Below, piece by piece: positions 37,993 to 50,771 of a DNA stretch of 64,000 nt. The notes below the pieces were generated by a model, which saw only the letters and a program-made list of their open reading frames with translations, searched no databases and was not told the origin of the DNA. Position 1 is the first letter of the stretch. Each line of letters starts with the position of its first letter. This stretch comes from Antedon bifida (lineage: Eukaryota > Echinodermata > Crinoidea > Comatulida > Antedonidae). The stretch covers positions 7,575,501-7,639,500 of the forward strand of contig OY727093.1 in assembly GCA_963402885.1 (NCBI GenBank). The letters run 5' to 3'. The position numbers and the translations under genes are program-made.

Positions 37993-38556
37993 GAAGTAAA
38001 CCACTGAGAGTGAAGGAAAATTGCGGGAGTGAAGTAAACCACTGAGAGTGAAGAAGTTGCGGGAGTGAAGACAACCACTGAAAATTGCGGGAGTGAAATA
38101 AACGACTGAAAATGAAGAAAAGTTGCGAGAGTGATGTAAACCACTGAGAGTGAAGAAAAGTTGCGGGAGTAAAATAAACTACTGAAAATTGAATTAAACC
38201 ACTGAGAGTGAAGAAAAGTTGCGGGAGTGAAGTAAACCACCGAGAGTGAAGACAAGTTGCGGGAGTGACGTAAACCACTAAGAGTGAAGACAAGTTGCGG
38301 GAGTGACGTAAACCACTAAGAGTGAAGACAAGTTGCGGGAGTGAAGAAAACCACTGAGAGTGAAGAAAGTTGCGAGTAGAGTGAAGTAAACCACCGAAAG
38401 TGAAGTAAACCACCGAGAGTGAAGAAAAGTTGCGAGAGTGAATACAAGTTGCGGGAGTGAAGTAAACCACCGAGAGTGAAGAACAGTTGCAAGAGTGAAG
38501 AAAAGTTGCGATAGTGAAGTAAACCACCGAGAGTGAAGAAAAGTTGCGAGAGTCCT
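37993..38556. repeat. 38-bp minisatellite array
   Basis: About 14 or more units of roughly 38 bp, reading GAAGTAAACCACTGAGAGTG followed by AAGAAAAGTTGCGGGAGT, with small indels and truncated units and variants at CTG/CCG and GGG/AGA. The minus strand gives overlapping Phe/Ser/His-rich frames (HSRWFTSLPQL and similar) in all three phases, because the period is not a multiple of 3 and the unit lacks minus-strand stops. They are not genes. Confidence 0.92.
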
Positions 38557-41500
38557 CACAACCGATATGTCTAAAACAAACAAAAACGTAGGCCTATATA
38601 TCCAATATTAAAAAGCATCTAAGAAACAGATTAATGCAAAATAAAGACAATGGAAGCCATCCGATAATTTCCTCAATATATGATATAAATAAACGTAAAT
38701 TATGAAATTCTGATGACTTTAATTAAACTAATACATGCTTTCTCTATAGTAACATCATTAGCAAAGGAAAAAAATGTTGAGTCACCTTAGGACAGGTGCT
38801 GTTGAACTTATTAACTACAATGGAAGGATTTGTAATATTGTTACATGTTGTATGTATATAATACTGCATAAAATCAGATGGCTTATATATTACATGGACT
38901 TTAGTTTGATAGAATAACGGAATTGTTGATTTCAATGTCGATACAATTCAACTGCTTAACCATGGAAAGAGAAAGAAATTTAACAGTGTGTATTGTTATG
39001 TATAATTATTTTGAATAAACTTAGAAAGTTTAACTTATGTTGCTATGTAATATGCTATAATTATAACGTTACCAGTGTGGAACACGGTATACTATCATGA
39101 AGTAATGAAAAATAATATAAACAGTAAGCCTATTGGAAATATTTCAATTGGTGGAGGTTTGGATCGCACTATTCAATTACTCACGTCTTTCGAATGAGAC
39201 GTTAAGTTGGTTCCGTAGGCATACTGGATGTTCATTTCCAATTGGTGCGTAATCCAGATCAACATAAATAAAACTTTGCAAAAATTGCTATTAATTTTCT
39301 TAATCAAAGACCCTAAAGAAAGACGAGCTATGGGTATTTAATGTACATTATTATTATTATTTTTCATTAGACCTATGTTGTTTTATTAACAATCTTGTGA
39401 GTGACACTAGATTCAGAAAAATGCATTTCCAAGCCTGATAAGGTATTCTTTGATTAATCTTGATCAAGCTTAGCTTGAAACTTTTCATAATGTACGCGGG
39501 CCTACGATGAGAATATCTAATGTTGTTAGGCCTAGAGTCCCGAGGGACCGGGTAGCATTAAAAGACAAAGGGTAACTGTCGGCATTCGAACGAATATTGC
39601 GCCCGTCAACAAATTTGCCGCTTGGCTGCGCATTCAGTGTTGCTGTTTGTCGGATGGGGACACGAAGCAAATAATTTAAAATGGAAATAGTAGCTGTAAA
39701 AAGGAATAATTGGCCATTAGAACGTAGAATACAGTCTCAACAAACACGATCATCTTTTCAGCATTTGACAAGTGATAATGTGATTCAAATATTGCAATTT
39801 TATATGAAATGTATTTAGATTTTTATGAGTTGTTTGCTCTTAAGAAAACATTTACTCGGATTAAACAGAAAGCCAAGCAATTTAATATTTTAAATTGCTT
39901 ATAAATATGGAATAAAGTTAACTGAAAAAATGCAGAAATATGTAATTTTACTAGAAAACACCATTATTTTGAAATATATTGCTATTTGACAAAAATATTT
40001 GCTGATTAAAAGGAATAAAGGGGAAACAAATTATTCATACTTTGAAAAATGTATTATTACTGTAATAATAATAGTGATAATAATAATTTTTGTTATAACA
40101 CAGTAATAATTATTCTTTTAAAAGCCTTCATTAATGATTTATTCTTAATATCTGGCTTAACGTTAGGATCATATAACTTTCCAGAAACTGGGTTTCTCTA
40201 CAGAATGAATGACGGTATGCATGCATAGTAGTTTGTCAACTATGTCTCTACAGAAGTTATGGTTCTCCTGCATTATATCCCTCAGTTAAGTTGAATATTA
40301 CCAATAAATTTTCATTTTAATATAATTTTTAATACTGTAATTCGTTTTCCGGTTTTTTTTTGTACAGGATCATATTGATTGTTTAACTTATAACAATGTT
40401 GTGTAAATAAAGATAACTCACTAAACGTTCTTTACATTTTGATTGAGATTTATCCCATGGGGAAATCGAGATCAATCATAAACCTCATAAAACTGAAATA
40501 TATGGAGCATGTAAAATAATGTTAAAAATAGACCTTGACCATGGACAACGACAATACAAGTGACTACATTTTATTAGTATCATGACCTGTAATTATAGTT
40601 TAATTGCACACAATATTTTGTTTAATGAACGTTTTAAACATGTTATCCAACACAACCGAGCAAGCTGAAACGCGTAAAGCGTCCTTGGTGGAGACACGGC
40701 GACGCGATCAGCGACGAAGCGTCAAAACGCGTTCTCGAAATAAAAGTCGTCCTCTTAAAACTTTCTTTCAACTTTTGTAAAACGCTCTCTTTTCTGCAAA
40801 TGTGGTCAACAGTGATGAGAACAGAATGCAAATGGTTTATATGTCGTTCTCTTTATTCTTCTCATTCAGCAGGCCCATCAATTAGTCAGAGTTATACACA
40901 CACTAGTTCCATACTCGATTAGGCAGGCGAGCAATGTACACCAAGTGATAACAAATAGACAGAAACAGGAAAACGTCTCAATTTGAAGAACTGAAAGTAG
41001 CACATTCTAACATACAAAAGAATTTTCTCATCAATCTGTGGTGGAAATGATCGGTAGTTTCCGGTATTTTTATGTCTTCTTTCATTTGTTTTGCCTAAAG
41101 TTTTTGTTTGCTATTTTCTAATTCATCATTCGAGATACGAAGATAGTATGTCACCGGTTAAACAATATCGCAATAGCTTTCGATTAATTTGTATTTGAGT
41201 ATCGCCAGTTCATGACTTGGTCTAATATTGTTCTCTATTTTAAATTCAGGCCACGGCCAGTTGCATGTCTTTATCAACGGTGGTTACGGTCTGTCTGTTA
41301 CGCCAGTTTGTCGCCACCATGGAACTGACTTCGATCGTGGAGGAATTTAATGTCTCTATACATATAGTATTTTAAATGTTCAACAATTGGGAATGTTGTA
41401 TATAGCATTTACATGACTCATTTTTTTAAATATTTATTACTAAAACACAACGTAAAAAAACTACCCGTAATTGTATCACGAATGTTTTATATAGCTAAGA

Positions 41501-44500
41501 TTTCAAAATACTGAAACAATCCTGCGAAATTTTTGAAAATAGCGCTGTCAATTCAAAATAGAACATAAAACAAAAACCTGCGATACTGCAGCCAAGGCAG
41601 TCGGTTAAATAACTATATAATAATTTAGAATGACAGTCAAATCCGGGTAATTAGTCTCTGGGCTATTGGACATTATTTGAAAACGATTTGTTATTTGTCA
41701 ATTACGTTTAATTAGTGGCAATTGTCCATTTAGCACTTCATTACGGCTATTACTCACTATACTATGTCATTGGTCTAATTGTATTAGATAAGCAACTTAA
41801 CTTGATGACTTATAAGCGCACTTAAAGATCAGAAATTGATGTTCAAGATTATAATTCGAGTTTAATCTACTCTCGTTTACCAATGCCATATAAAACCTGA
41901 TCTGTTAGTCTACGGTAATAATCCTTACAAATTACGTTTACACAACTCAGCGCTATTCTCAGGCTTTTAAAGCTAATCAACACTAACATCATTACGCCGC
42001 CTAATAGTTATTTGAATAGGTTTAAATTGTGCGAGTTTGATTTGTCTGGACAAATCATGTATTTAATTTATCTCGTCCCCACCTCCGAGTGTGATTCAAT
42101 AAATTAAACAAGAAAGTGGAGCGCGGTTTTCGTTAGCGCGAGATACTTCGGATGATCGAGCGGTCAACTAAAATCGCGCGTTAATCCGCAGACGATACGC
42201 AACTGATGGATGAGATGATTTAAATGGAAGATTTAACATCTTCTTGTCACCAAACACTTCACACGATGCTCAAACTGTATGATAGTGTACATTTAAGGAA
42301 TCTAATCTTATCCTTTTATTGTTTTAAACGAAAACACTGTTTCACCTTTTACCAGAAAGAAACACGAATACGATTAGCAAGTGTAAAATATATTCTATAA
42401 CTTAATCATGTAAAGTGCATGTGTTTAAATATAGGCATATTGTTTGAATTAGAAGAACATCTTTCAACTAACCTGTAACTTGATTATTTTATATTGAAGA
42501 CGTACAGTACCATGAGGATAAAGTATTACAATATCACGTTTGAGACTGCAGAACAAATATTTCGTTGTAGGACTATCTTTATATTATACAAAATATGAAA
42601 AAAATGTATAATTTATTAAATCTGCTAAAACCAAATGTTTGCTTTATAAAGTGGAGATCAATACTACGGTATAATGAAAACATTTATATTAAATCGTTTC
42701 ATTTGAAATGTACGTAGTGGTATAAAAAGACTACTGTCTTATAAAATAAGACTTCCGAAATGGTTTCATAGCCACAGGCGCTAGTGCACTCAGACAGCCC
42801 GACAGGAAAGCTAAATTCGAAAATCCATCCATCAAGCGAGCCTAACAAAGGCAAGCGGACATAGTTAAGAACGTGCTTTATACCGCCTATGAAAACGTAC
42901 AATTATGGCTGATAGACCATTTGAATGTACAAACCGATTGTGAAATTTGTAGGATCAAACAAATCAATGTGTATTAGCGGTCGGCATTAAGCAACTGCTA
43001 TATCGTTTATTGAGTTAAAAAAAACCACAGCGCGAATGTTTATTTACGCACTGTTCTTCCCGGTTTAGCTGATCATAATTCCTGCATTGTTAAGTTAACA
43101 TACTGTTTGCTTTGCTCATCACGAGTTGTTTTCTTCTCCCTTTGTTGTTTATTGAATTAATACAAACATTGAACGTTTGTCGTAAGTAAACGAGCCACGG
43201 GCTACGGACAACTCGAGAAAACACCTTCCTTGAAGTTCAAGCCGATAAGTTCGTTATTATGTAATTAAACCTACATTTTAGACGCAGCCATACATGTTAA
43301 TTTACACAAAACAATATTGGATTCATCATATTTTATGTACGTCAGGAAATGAATAGATAATTTATAAACTAAAAGAGAGTCTGCTTGAACAAATTTGTTA
43401 ATAGTTATGATATAAAACAGGATGAACTAAACACAGACTTACGCAGCTGCGGGTAACAGGCCAAAAAAAGAGAATGAGACTTAATGAACAGAAACTTATA
43501 CATTTTAAAACATTCAAGAGCAAAATAAAATAATCAGTTATAATTCGGTGATACATGTTTGCGGGGAGGCTGCACACAAAAAAAAAATCGCAATCGATGT
43601 TCCTAACACAACCTTACAATTATGGACCGCCGCGCCACCGCGCTGTCGACAGTGCACCACCAAAAGAATCATGAGAGTTACATGTAATGGTGCTAATCAA
43701 TGAAAACATTATACTTAAATGACTTACAGTATTTGCTTCAATATAGTTAGACTGAATCTTAAAAACTATGTATCAATATGAAGGCGTAATCTGTGTTCCT
43801 TATTTATAGAATTTTAAATCATAAAATGATTATGAAATTGAAAACGGCCAGCTGAATAAGTGACTGTGCCACCATAAAAGTAAACCGAGACCTTAATTCA
43901 TAACTATACCACTGAATCTACTGAACAAGTGTAACGATACACGCTCAATTTCATATTTACTTATCTTTGTAATTACACTAACGGTAATGATGAGTGAATT
44001 AGGTAAGTGTATAATATTTATGCTTATTCGTCATTTTGTTTGGATCTTTGTGTTGTTCAGTGAATAGAGTTGGTGCTGTGTTTAATCACCGTATCCACAA
44101 GTATATCTTATTACGTGTTAGAACTTGATGGTGCGACGCAGAAGTTCATCAATTTTATAATAAGAATTTCGTTGGCAAATGAAGGAATTCCACCTCAGCT
44201 TGCAGCATAAACAAATTTAAAATACACATTGTAAGATATACTTTAATATATACTCCTAATAGTAACCATAGACTGGTTCAATAACTGTTATTTAATTCAA
44301 CTAATATAGGCCTAGGCCTATAACATGTACTTTACTGTACAATAATTACCCGGTTGTACCACTATAACTCCGATGGATGAATATCTAAACTTTAAAAGGG
44401 AAGGGGAAACAAAATTCAAAGACGGAGAATTACTTATTGGAGTATATTCAGTCACTTTGATTTTTGTTTAGATTTGATATTCTTTAAAACATGTTTTCTA

Positions 44501-44572
44501 TATTTTTGTTCTAAATCTTTTTCTTTTCTAAAAGCCGATTAAAAAATTAAATAAATCTCGAACATATACTGC
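38557..44572. other. Hox2-Hox1 intergenic DNA, no gene supported
   Basis: Unique, AT-rich sequence with no domain-bearing ORF. CpG-rich pockets stand out at 40.65-40.74 kb (several ACGCG words) and 42.11-42.20 kb (GAGCGCGG, GCGCGAG, AATCGCGCGTTAA). The stretch 41.6-42.1 kb is dense in TAATTA/TTAAT homeodomain cores and lacks repeats, which makes it the best enhancer candidate here by appearance only. A GCCACCATGG start context near 41318 opens only an 18-codon frame. Confidence 0.4.
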
Positions 44573-44883
44573 TAAAGATGTATTGTCCCCCTGAAAAAAA
44601 AATTCTTTAAACATTTTTGGTTGAATATGCCATTTTTATGTCACATAATAGTTAATTATCCACTTTGCCCAAAAATTGGATGATAAAAAAAATTATTTAC
44701 CTGAAAAAATGTAATTTAAAGCAAGAAATAGTCAAATCATTGGGTTTTTGGTTGAATTTAACTATTTCTTTTGTTATTTTATATAGGTGAAAACATTATT
44801 CCTTTCATTTTTTTGTTAAAACTACAAAATAACCTATTCAATTAATCTTCATTTTTCATGTTTTGGGGGACAATACATCTTTA
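44573..44883 (+). mobile_element. MITE family B, best-preserved copy (311 bp)
   Basis: Perfect terminal inverted repeats: TAAAGATGTATTGTCCCCC on the left and GGGGGACAATACATCTTTA on the right. The interior matches the copy at 7861-8192 throughout. Non-autonomous; no transposase in the window. The length and clean ends make it the reference copy for the family here. Confidence 0.9.
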
Positions 44884-44929
44884 ACACATCTTAGTACCTC
44901 GTTGAAATTGGAGAACGAGTGAGTAAATT

Positions 44930-45035
44930 GAAGATATAGAATTTAGAACACAACGAAGGAATCGAACCGACGTCCTTGAATTCAAAGAAAAATGAAGCAA
45001 CTACCACAATGTTTGCTATATAGGTTACAATGGCC
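44930..45035 (-). mobile_element. tRNA-like SINE fragment, reverse strand
   Basis: Read in reverse, a perfect Pol III B-box GGTTCGATTCC occurs in GACGTCGGTTCGATTCCTTC, with an A-box-like TAGCAAACATTGTGGTAG about 45 nt upstream. Stems for an intact tRNA do not form convincingly, so a tRNA-derived SINE or a tRNA pseudogene is more likely. It sits about 50 bp from the family B MITE. Ends are approximate. Confidence 0.45.
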
Positions 45036-45562
45036 ATGACCGGTGCTAGATACTATTCCCCCAGGAAACTTACAACACTTACCCTTCCCTGAAAACGTCT
45101 GTTATTCATAGCTCATCACGTTCATCAAAAAGACATTAGGGGTTCTTTCGTCATGTACCGGTAAGCGACATCATTTGCAAATGAACGTAAAATAATAATG
45201 TTTAAATTACACTTGAGGTAAAGATGAAACAAGGACTCTATACAGTTTGTCTTACTCACCTATATTGCAATGAGCATGGGATATTAATCTTAGTATAATA
45301 ATTTATATTAACAAAACCTTTGATTATTTTTATTTTATTTATTTATTTTTTAATTATTTATTCTCATAATGTTGTTTCAACCCTACAGAACAGTACTTAA
45401 AAAAAAAATATTATTAAAAGTTTTTTACAAATACATTGATTGTTTAATTAATTTAAATTTAAATAATAGGCTATTATGATGCACTTGAACAGCATAAAAA
45501 TGTTTTCATAGTAAAAATATATGACTTATTTCTTACTAGCAACCATGCAACAATAATATGGT

Positions 45563-45673
45563 CGTCAGAAGGTTGGACGTCCCCACAAAACCTACATAGA
45601 TCAACTATGCGAGGACACAGAATGTAATCCGGATGAACTGCCTGCTGCCATGGACCACTGTAATGTCGTACAG
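45563..45673 (+). pseudogene. LINE reverse-transcriptase ORF C-terminal relic
   Basis: An open stretch without its own start reads RQKVGRPHKTYIDQL, then CEDTECNPDELPAAMDH. This matches the familiar C-terminus of many LINE ORF2 proteins (GRP.KTYIDQL.ED.....ELP.AM.DR..WR). The final DR..WR is lost and nothing upstream stays in frame, so it is a short dead 3' fragment. Clade not assignable. Confidence 0.6.
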
Positions 45674-46176
45674 TTTAATATATTTTAAAATAGCGTATTA
45701 TTATCATTATTAATATTAGAAAAAACACAACAACGTTATCGTATAAGTTTAATATTTTTTAAGTAGCATATAGCATCATTATTTGAAACCTATCAAAAAT
45801 GAACAGCTACTTTCACATCGAAATGTTGAGAATTGTTTTAAAGTAAAGGAATTCCTGGTAAGTAAACTTAAGTTGGTGTTGATGGCTTTTTCTTCGCTTC
45901 GTTAACGCAGTAACATGATAGATGCCGCGATTAAACATACGAGGCTATGTTCAATGTTGGTTTTATTTATTTACTTTTTGTTAGTTTTTTGTGTAATAGG
46001 CTAAGACTCCAAATTATGAGATATCGAAATACGATGGACAAGGCTAAACAATATTCTTAGCCTATAGAGGGCATGTGACGAAATTCTGTTTAATGACACA
46101 GTGTGTATAACACTAAATACAATATGTCATCAACCACAAAATAGGGTGGGCATGTATCATTTTTATATCTAGTTAA

Positions 46177-46195
46177 AGGTCAAAGTTGAAGGTCA
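46177..46195 (+). promoter_or_regulatory. Three nuclear-receptor half-sites in tandem
   Basis: AGGTCA (46177-46182), one base, AGTTGA (46184-46189), then AGGTCA (46190-46195) with no gap: a DR1-like pair overlapping a DR0-like pair, or two perfect AGGTCA at 7-nt spacing. RXR-containing receptors use direct repeats of AGKTCA. It lies about 4.7 kb upstream of Hox1. This is not the DR5 or DR2 element known from chordate Hox1 genes. Confidence 0.35.
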
Positions 46196-47170
46196 AATTT
46201 AGAGGGTTAACTGAATGTCACTATACCGCTGATTGTCTGCCGTGTACATGTGCATGTCATCATGATTTGCTTTCGTTGGTAACTTTGTTAGCAGACATGA
46301 ATAATATTTAAAGATAGTTCGTTAAATATTTGACAGAGCCTTACAAGCGGTAGAACAAAGAGTGTGTGTTAAGTGGAGTGAGTGACGCCCGACGGATTTT
46401 ACAAATAATCAAAACAAACAAAACACACTATGTATACATCCAGACCGAACCAAAAATAAATCGAATGTTAGACCTTCCATGGATTATAAATACATAACGA
46501 CATATTTAAATATGGAAATATATTTGTAAATAGATATTATGAAAGATACGACGTGGATAAAATGAAAATATGAAACTAAAAGTGGATTTCTAGTTCGAAA
46601 CAACATCTTATTTGGTATCACCCCGGAAAGCTGATGCCTACATACAATAACCAATTAAATGTTATGTTATTAGGAAATAACGCTAAGCATTAAAACAAAT
46701 ACTTAGGACAGAACATCACATTATTTGTGGAAAATAAAATTAATTTAAAAAGGGACGGTCACACAGAATCATCGAATTATGACGTAACTCGTGTACAAAC
46801 AGCAAAAAACAAATTCCATAAAAAATACTATAGAAAGAAAAAATTATGAAGGGTTAGTTGTTTCTTTAACTTTGTAAGTTTAACTTATTTTTGTTATTAT
46901 TGTTTGCTTGTTTAAAGGGATCGGCATCGGATTAAAAGTTTCAAGATGGTCACATACGATGAGGGCGGTATAATCGACACGTCTAAAACTTTAAATTGAA
47001 GTCAAATCAGAACGTTACAAATGTAGATAGTCCGCCCTCAACTTGAGGAGAAATATAAACCATATACAAACTTTAAACTATACATTTCATTACAAATACT
47101 ACACACAAATCGTACATCAAATATAATGGGTAATGATGGTAATTAAACCGACGCTTCCTATCCGTGATAA

Positions 47171-47233
47171 CGTGGGTGGGTGTGGTAGGCGATGTGGGTG
47201 GATAAAGAGGTGTGGGTGGGGTAGGATGTGTGT
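47171..47233 (+). other. G-rich tract, possible quadruplex
   Basis: Five runs of three or more G (GTGGGTGGGTGTGG ... GTGGGTGG ... GTGTGGGTGGGG) occur within about 60 nt of otherwise AT-rich DNA. The loops between the outer runs are about 15 nt, so a three-tetrad quadruplex would be long-looped. Confidence 0.3.
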
Positions 47234-48463
47234 TTCTGGTACTCAGCCAGACCCAATTAGACGCAAATTAAATTTAAGCAGATGTTATAGATACAACACA
47301 ATTCTGAAACTTAAGGTTATTAACAATTAAACAAACACTAAACAATTTGATTTCCATATCAACACCTCGGAAGGTGATTTTACGTCATTGAAACTTCAAA
47401 TTAACATTTTCTTTACATAAATGTACGTCTGTGTGTATAATTGACACCAATTCACACACAGAGACTAAACACGTCGATTGTTAGTTTAACACGGACATTT
47501 GGCAAGCCGTTTATAAGGGCCGTATTCAAGTATTTACTTAATTTTATCAAGACCTTTTGTCAATCTTAAGTTGATTTACTCACCAACATAAGAACACACA
47601 GGCTGCATAAAGCAGGCGGAAACCCTCAAAGTTATAGAGTTATAACGGCACAATGTGTTCTGTTCGAGATACAACACGTTACGATGAATCGATGCTTTTC
47701 ATAAAACTATGGCGAGAACAATCATCTGTTGCGTTGGCAAATATTGCTAGAATGACATCATTGTGATAAGGAACATTAAGAATGTGACAGAGGGCAAAAT
47801 TAGAAACAGAGGTGTGTTAGCAGAAATATTTTAAAAGATAACACGGTACATAGGTTAAATTAAGAATTATGTTTCGAACGAAACTAATCTATTAGACCAC
47901 TATTTATTCTTAATATAGACTACTAAAATCAACGTTTTAAAGATAGAATTGCAGGCATATTGAACTTATGTCGATTATCGAATTCTTAGAAAATAAAAAA
48001 TAAGTTGATTCTGGGGTCAATTTATAAATGTTGTATAAGAAAAAAAAAGTTGTTCCGAGTTGTAAATAATCACTTGTCACAGAGGCCCTGATTGAAAGAT
48101 TTAACAATGTACGAATAACATTTTAAAAACAAAATGAAGTAAAACATCTGAGCCTGGCAATGTTTTTTACTGGTTCTTGTATCAACATGTATAAAATGTG
48201 TGACTAAGAAAGGTTAATGTGAATGTGTGTAGACTGCCATACTGTTCAACAACTATATTCGTGTGCACACAGCTATGTGCACAAGTTCTGATTATGGTTA
48301 TTACTTAAATAATTATGAGTTCACAACCAACGTTATTAAAGCATATGGATAGGTCAACATGTTATTAACATTCTTAGAACCAAAGTCATTATCATCATTT
48401 AGTATCAGATATCGACAAGTATAACCGTCACTCTCGTCACCATTTATATGTATTATAATTATT

Positions 48464-48520
48464 ATCATCACTATCGTCATACGTATCATCATTATCATCA
48501 TCATCATCATTACCATCCCT
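48464..48520. repeat. ATC/TCA trinucleotide microsatellite
   Basis: An imperfect ATTATCATCA... tract with five uninterrupted TCA units near its centre. The frames it opens on both strands (H/Y-rich on +, M/I/D-rich on -) are artefacts. Confidence 0.8.
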
Positions 48521-50771
48521 TTAGTATCCTTATCTTTGTCATCACCACACTGGTAGCCTTTATCATTTTCATCACCATTGGTCAAGAAAATCAATCATAC
48601 GTTCGTATAGATTACAGTTACAAAATCATAGTAATTATCTGCATTCGTAACCAAATATTTTCCATCGATTTTCACCGTTTATTACATTAATACCTATTTT
48701 GTATTCTTTTCACGTTCAGAGTAAGGTAAATGTGTTTAGGATTGCATTATTCGACCGCTAAATCATTTAGCCTATAACAACAGGTGATATGTAAATATCA
48801 ATTATCCAGTTATCAGTTTCGGCAACTCGACTAACATCATCGTTCTTTGTTGACACACTCATGTATGGAACGCCACTAAGAATTAACAATTAAAACGCGC
48901 ATTAAAGTTGCGGTTAATTGCAATCAGAATTGTAATCATTTAAGTTTGTTTACAATTTTTGTAAAGCTATAGTATACTTTTTAACACAAAATATAGTACA
49001 ATAAATTATAATGAACGAAAGTGATGATGATAATAATAGTTTTACATTAACAATATCTGGCTTTCAACAAAGCAATGAATCCTGTCCTGAAAAGTAAAAA
49101 ATGGAAACAAACGGTGGAGCGTAATGTCGAAAAACGGCAAGAAGGGGGAAAGCACTCTAGTACGGTAAATAGGATAGTTATAGACATAAACATCTCGACC
49201 ATCGTCGTGAAAAATCATAAATTATAAGCCAAACTAAGTAAGTAAGTAATTTTTACTTTTTAAAATGATTGTTATAAATTACAAATAATGAATCACTATT
49301 ATATAATCTTAACCATCGTAATGGCAAATTACGTCAACAATATATATTGTTACTTGGTAAAGTGACTATAATAAGTTATTTTTTATGGTGGAGAACATCC
49401 TAAATATCACCACCGTCATGGCAGAATATTATACGCCAACATATAACGGTATCCACTGTTGCTAATTGTTGTTGTTTCAAGTATGGAGAATAAGTAGAGA
49501 CTTGCCATGTTTTAAGTGACTATTACAATTTGGTATTTAGAATTTAATATTTCGTTATTAATAAATTAACATACTAAATGCATATTGTTATTATGTGAAC
49601 ATTACATTTCATTAGTAAGATAATGATACATTATTCGAAGCACAAAGGGTGAATTAAAAAAGTAATGTTATTAAAATACTGGAGACTATTAATAGTTCTA
49701 AGGTTTAAATAAAATAAATTAAATTTGCTATATTAGGCATACACATGGTCCTTTAGACAAGAAATTTATGAGGGAATTAAGAATGGGTTTGAAAAGTTGG
49801 GCTATTTAAGAATATCATGTCAAAAATCTAATGAATTTCACCACTAACCTAGGCTAACAACTTAAAAACTATGGAATTTATTCGTGTTAAGTACAGATTA
49901 TTAATTAAACTCATTCATACATAATCATAATACTGTTTAATGTTTTATGATAATGCGATTATATATTCATTCATTCATTTCCTTTTTTCGGATAGTCTAT
50001 ATACAAAATATACAAAACAAAAAGATAAAGAAACCACCAGTAAATTAACAATAGCATCTTCCACAAAAACAACCCAAACTATCAATTTGCACACTACGCT
50101 GATGCCGGTTAGATTGTGGAAGTACATTGACTATGGTTATAATTACACTGTAATAATAACTGTTATGAATTCTGTTCTTAAAACTATAAATGGAGTTCCT
50201 CCAATATTCATAAAAATGCATAACAACATACAATAAAATCCATAAAAGTTATTTTTTACATCCTAAATATTTCGGTTCTTAAAGCTTTAAAAATGAGTAT
50301 TATAATATGTTTTGATAGATTTATTATCTTGTTTTTATCATATCCAATGTAAATAAGATAATTAAGAAATGAATATAAAAATACATCATCGTGAAGAAAT
50401 AATCTTCCTAACGTCAAGTACCCATTTGCAATTTTTTAATGTCGCGTCCTTCTCGAGAATTAACTCCTATAATATGTTGGGTTTTTTTCTCCTTGCGTTT
50501 TCTACGGAATTTAGTGCCTGCGCTTAAAATAGGTTCGGCATTAGTTCACGCGAAAACAATAAATAGATAAATAGCGGTAATAAAATCTATGTAAAGAATC
50601 GCATCTTAATAAAATGCGGAAGATGAGTTTATCGTCTGGTTGTGACCTAGCGTAGCGTGGAATATGTTTGTATTGATTGTAAAGGTACGGTGTGCAAGTT
50701 AAATACAGACTAGATTATTATTAAGACATTGGTAAACATTTAACACAGAGAACGCGCGTCTCAGGTGGTCT

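Larger units (their letters stand above)
45674..50771. other. Hox1 5' intergenic DNA
   Basis: No gene supported. Contains a triple nuclear-receptor half-site (46177-46195), an inverted GAGGGCGG/CCGCCCTC pair at about 46962 and 47032, a G-rich tract (47171-47233), a TCA/ATC microsatellite (48464-48520) and otherwise unique AT-rich sequence. Confidence 0.45.

Noticed and set aside
37881-38583. Overlapping long minus-strand frames, Phe/Ser/His-rich
   Set aside because: They arise from the 38-bp minisatellite, whose unit lacks minus-strand stops; the same words recur in three frames.
41318-41374. Strong Kozak start GCCACCATGG
   Set aside because: It opens only 18 codons with no downstream splice-supported exon or known peptide.
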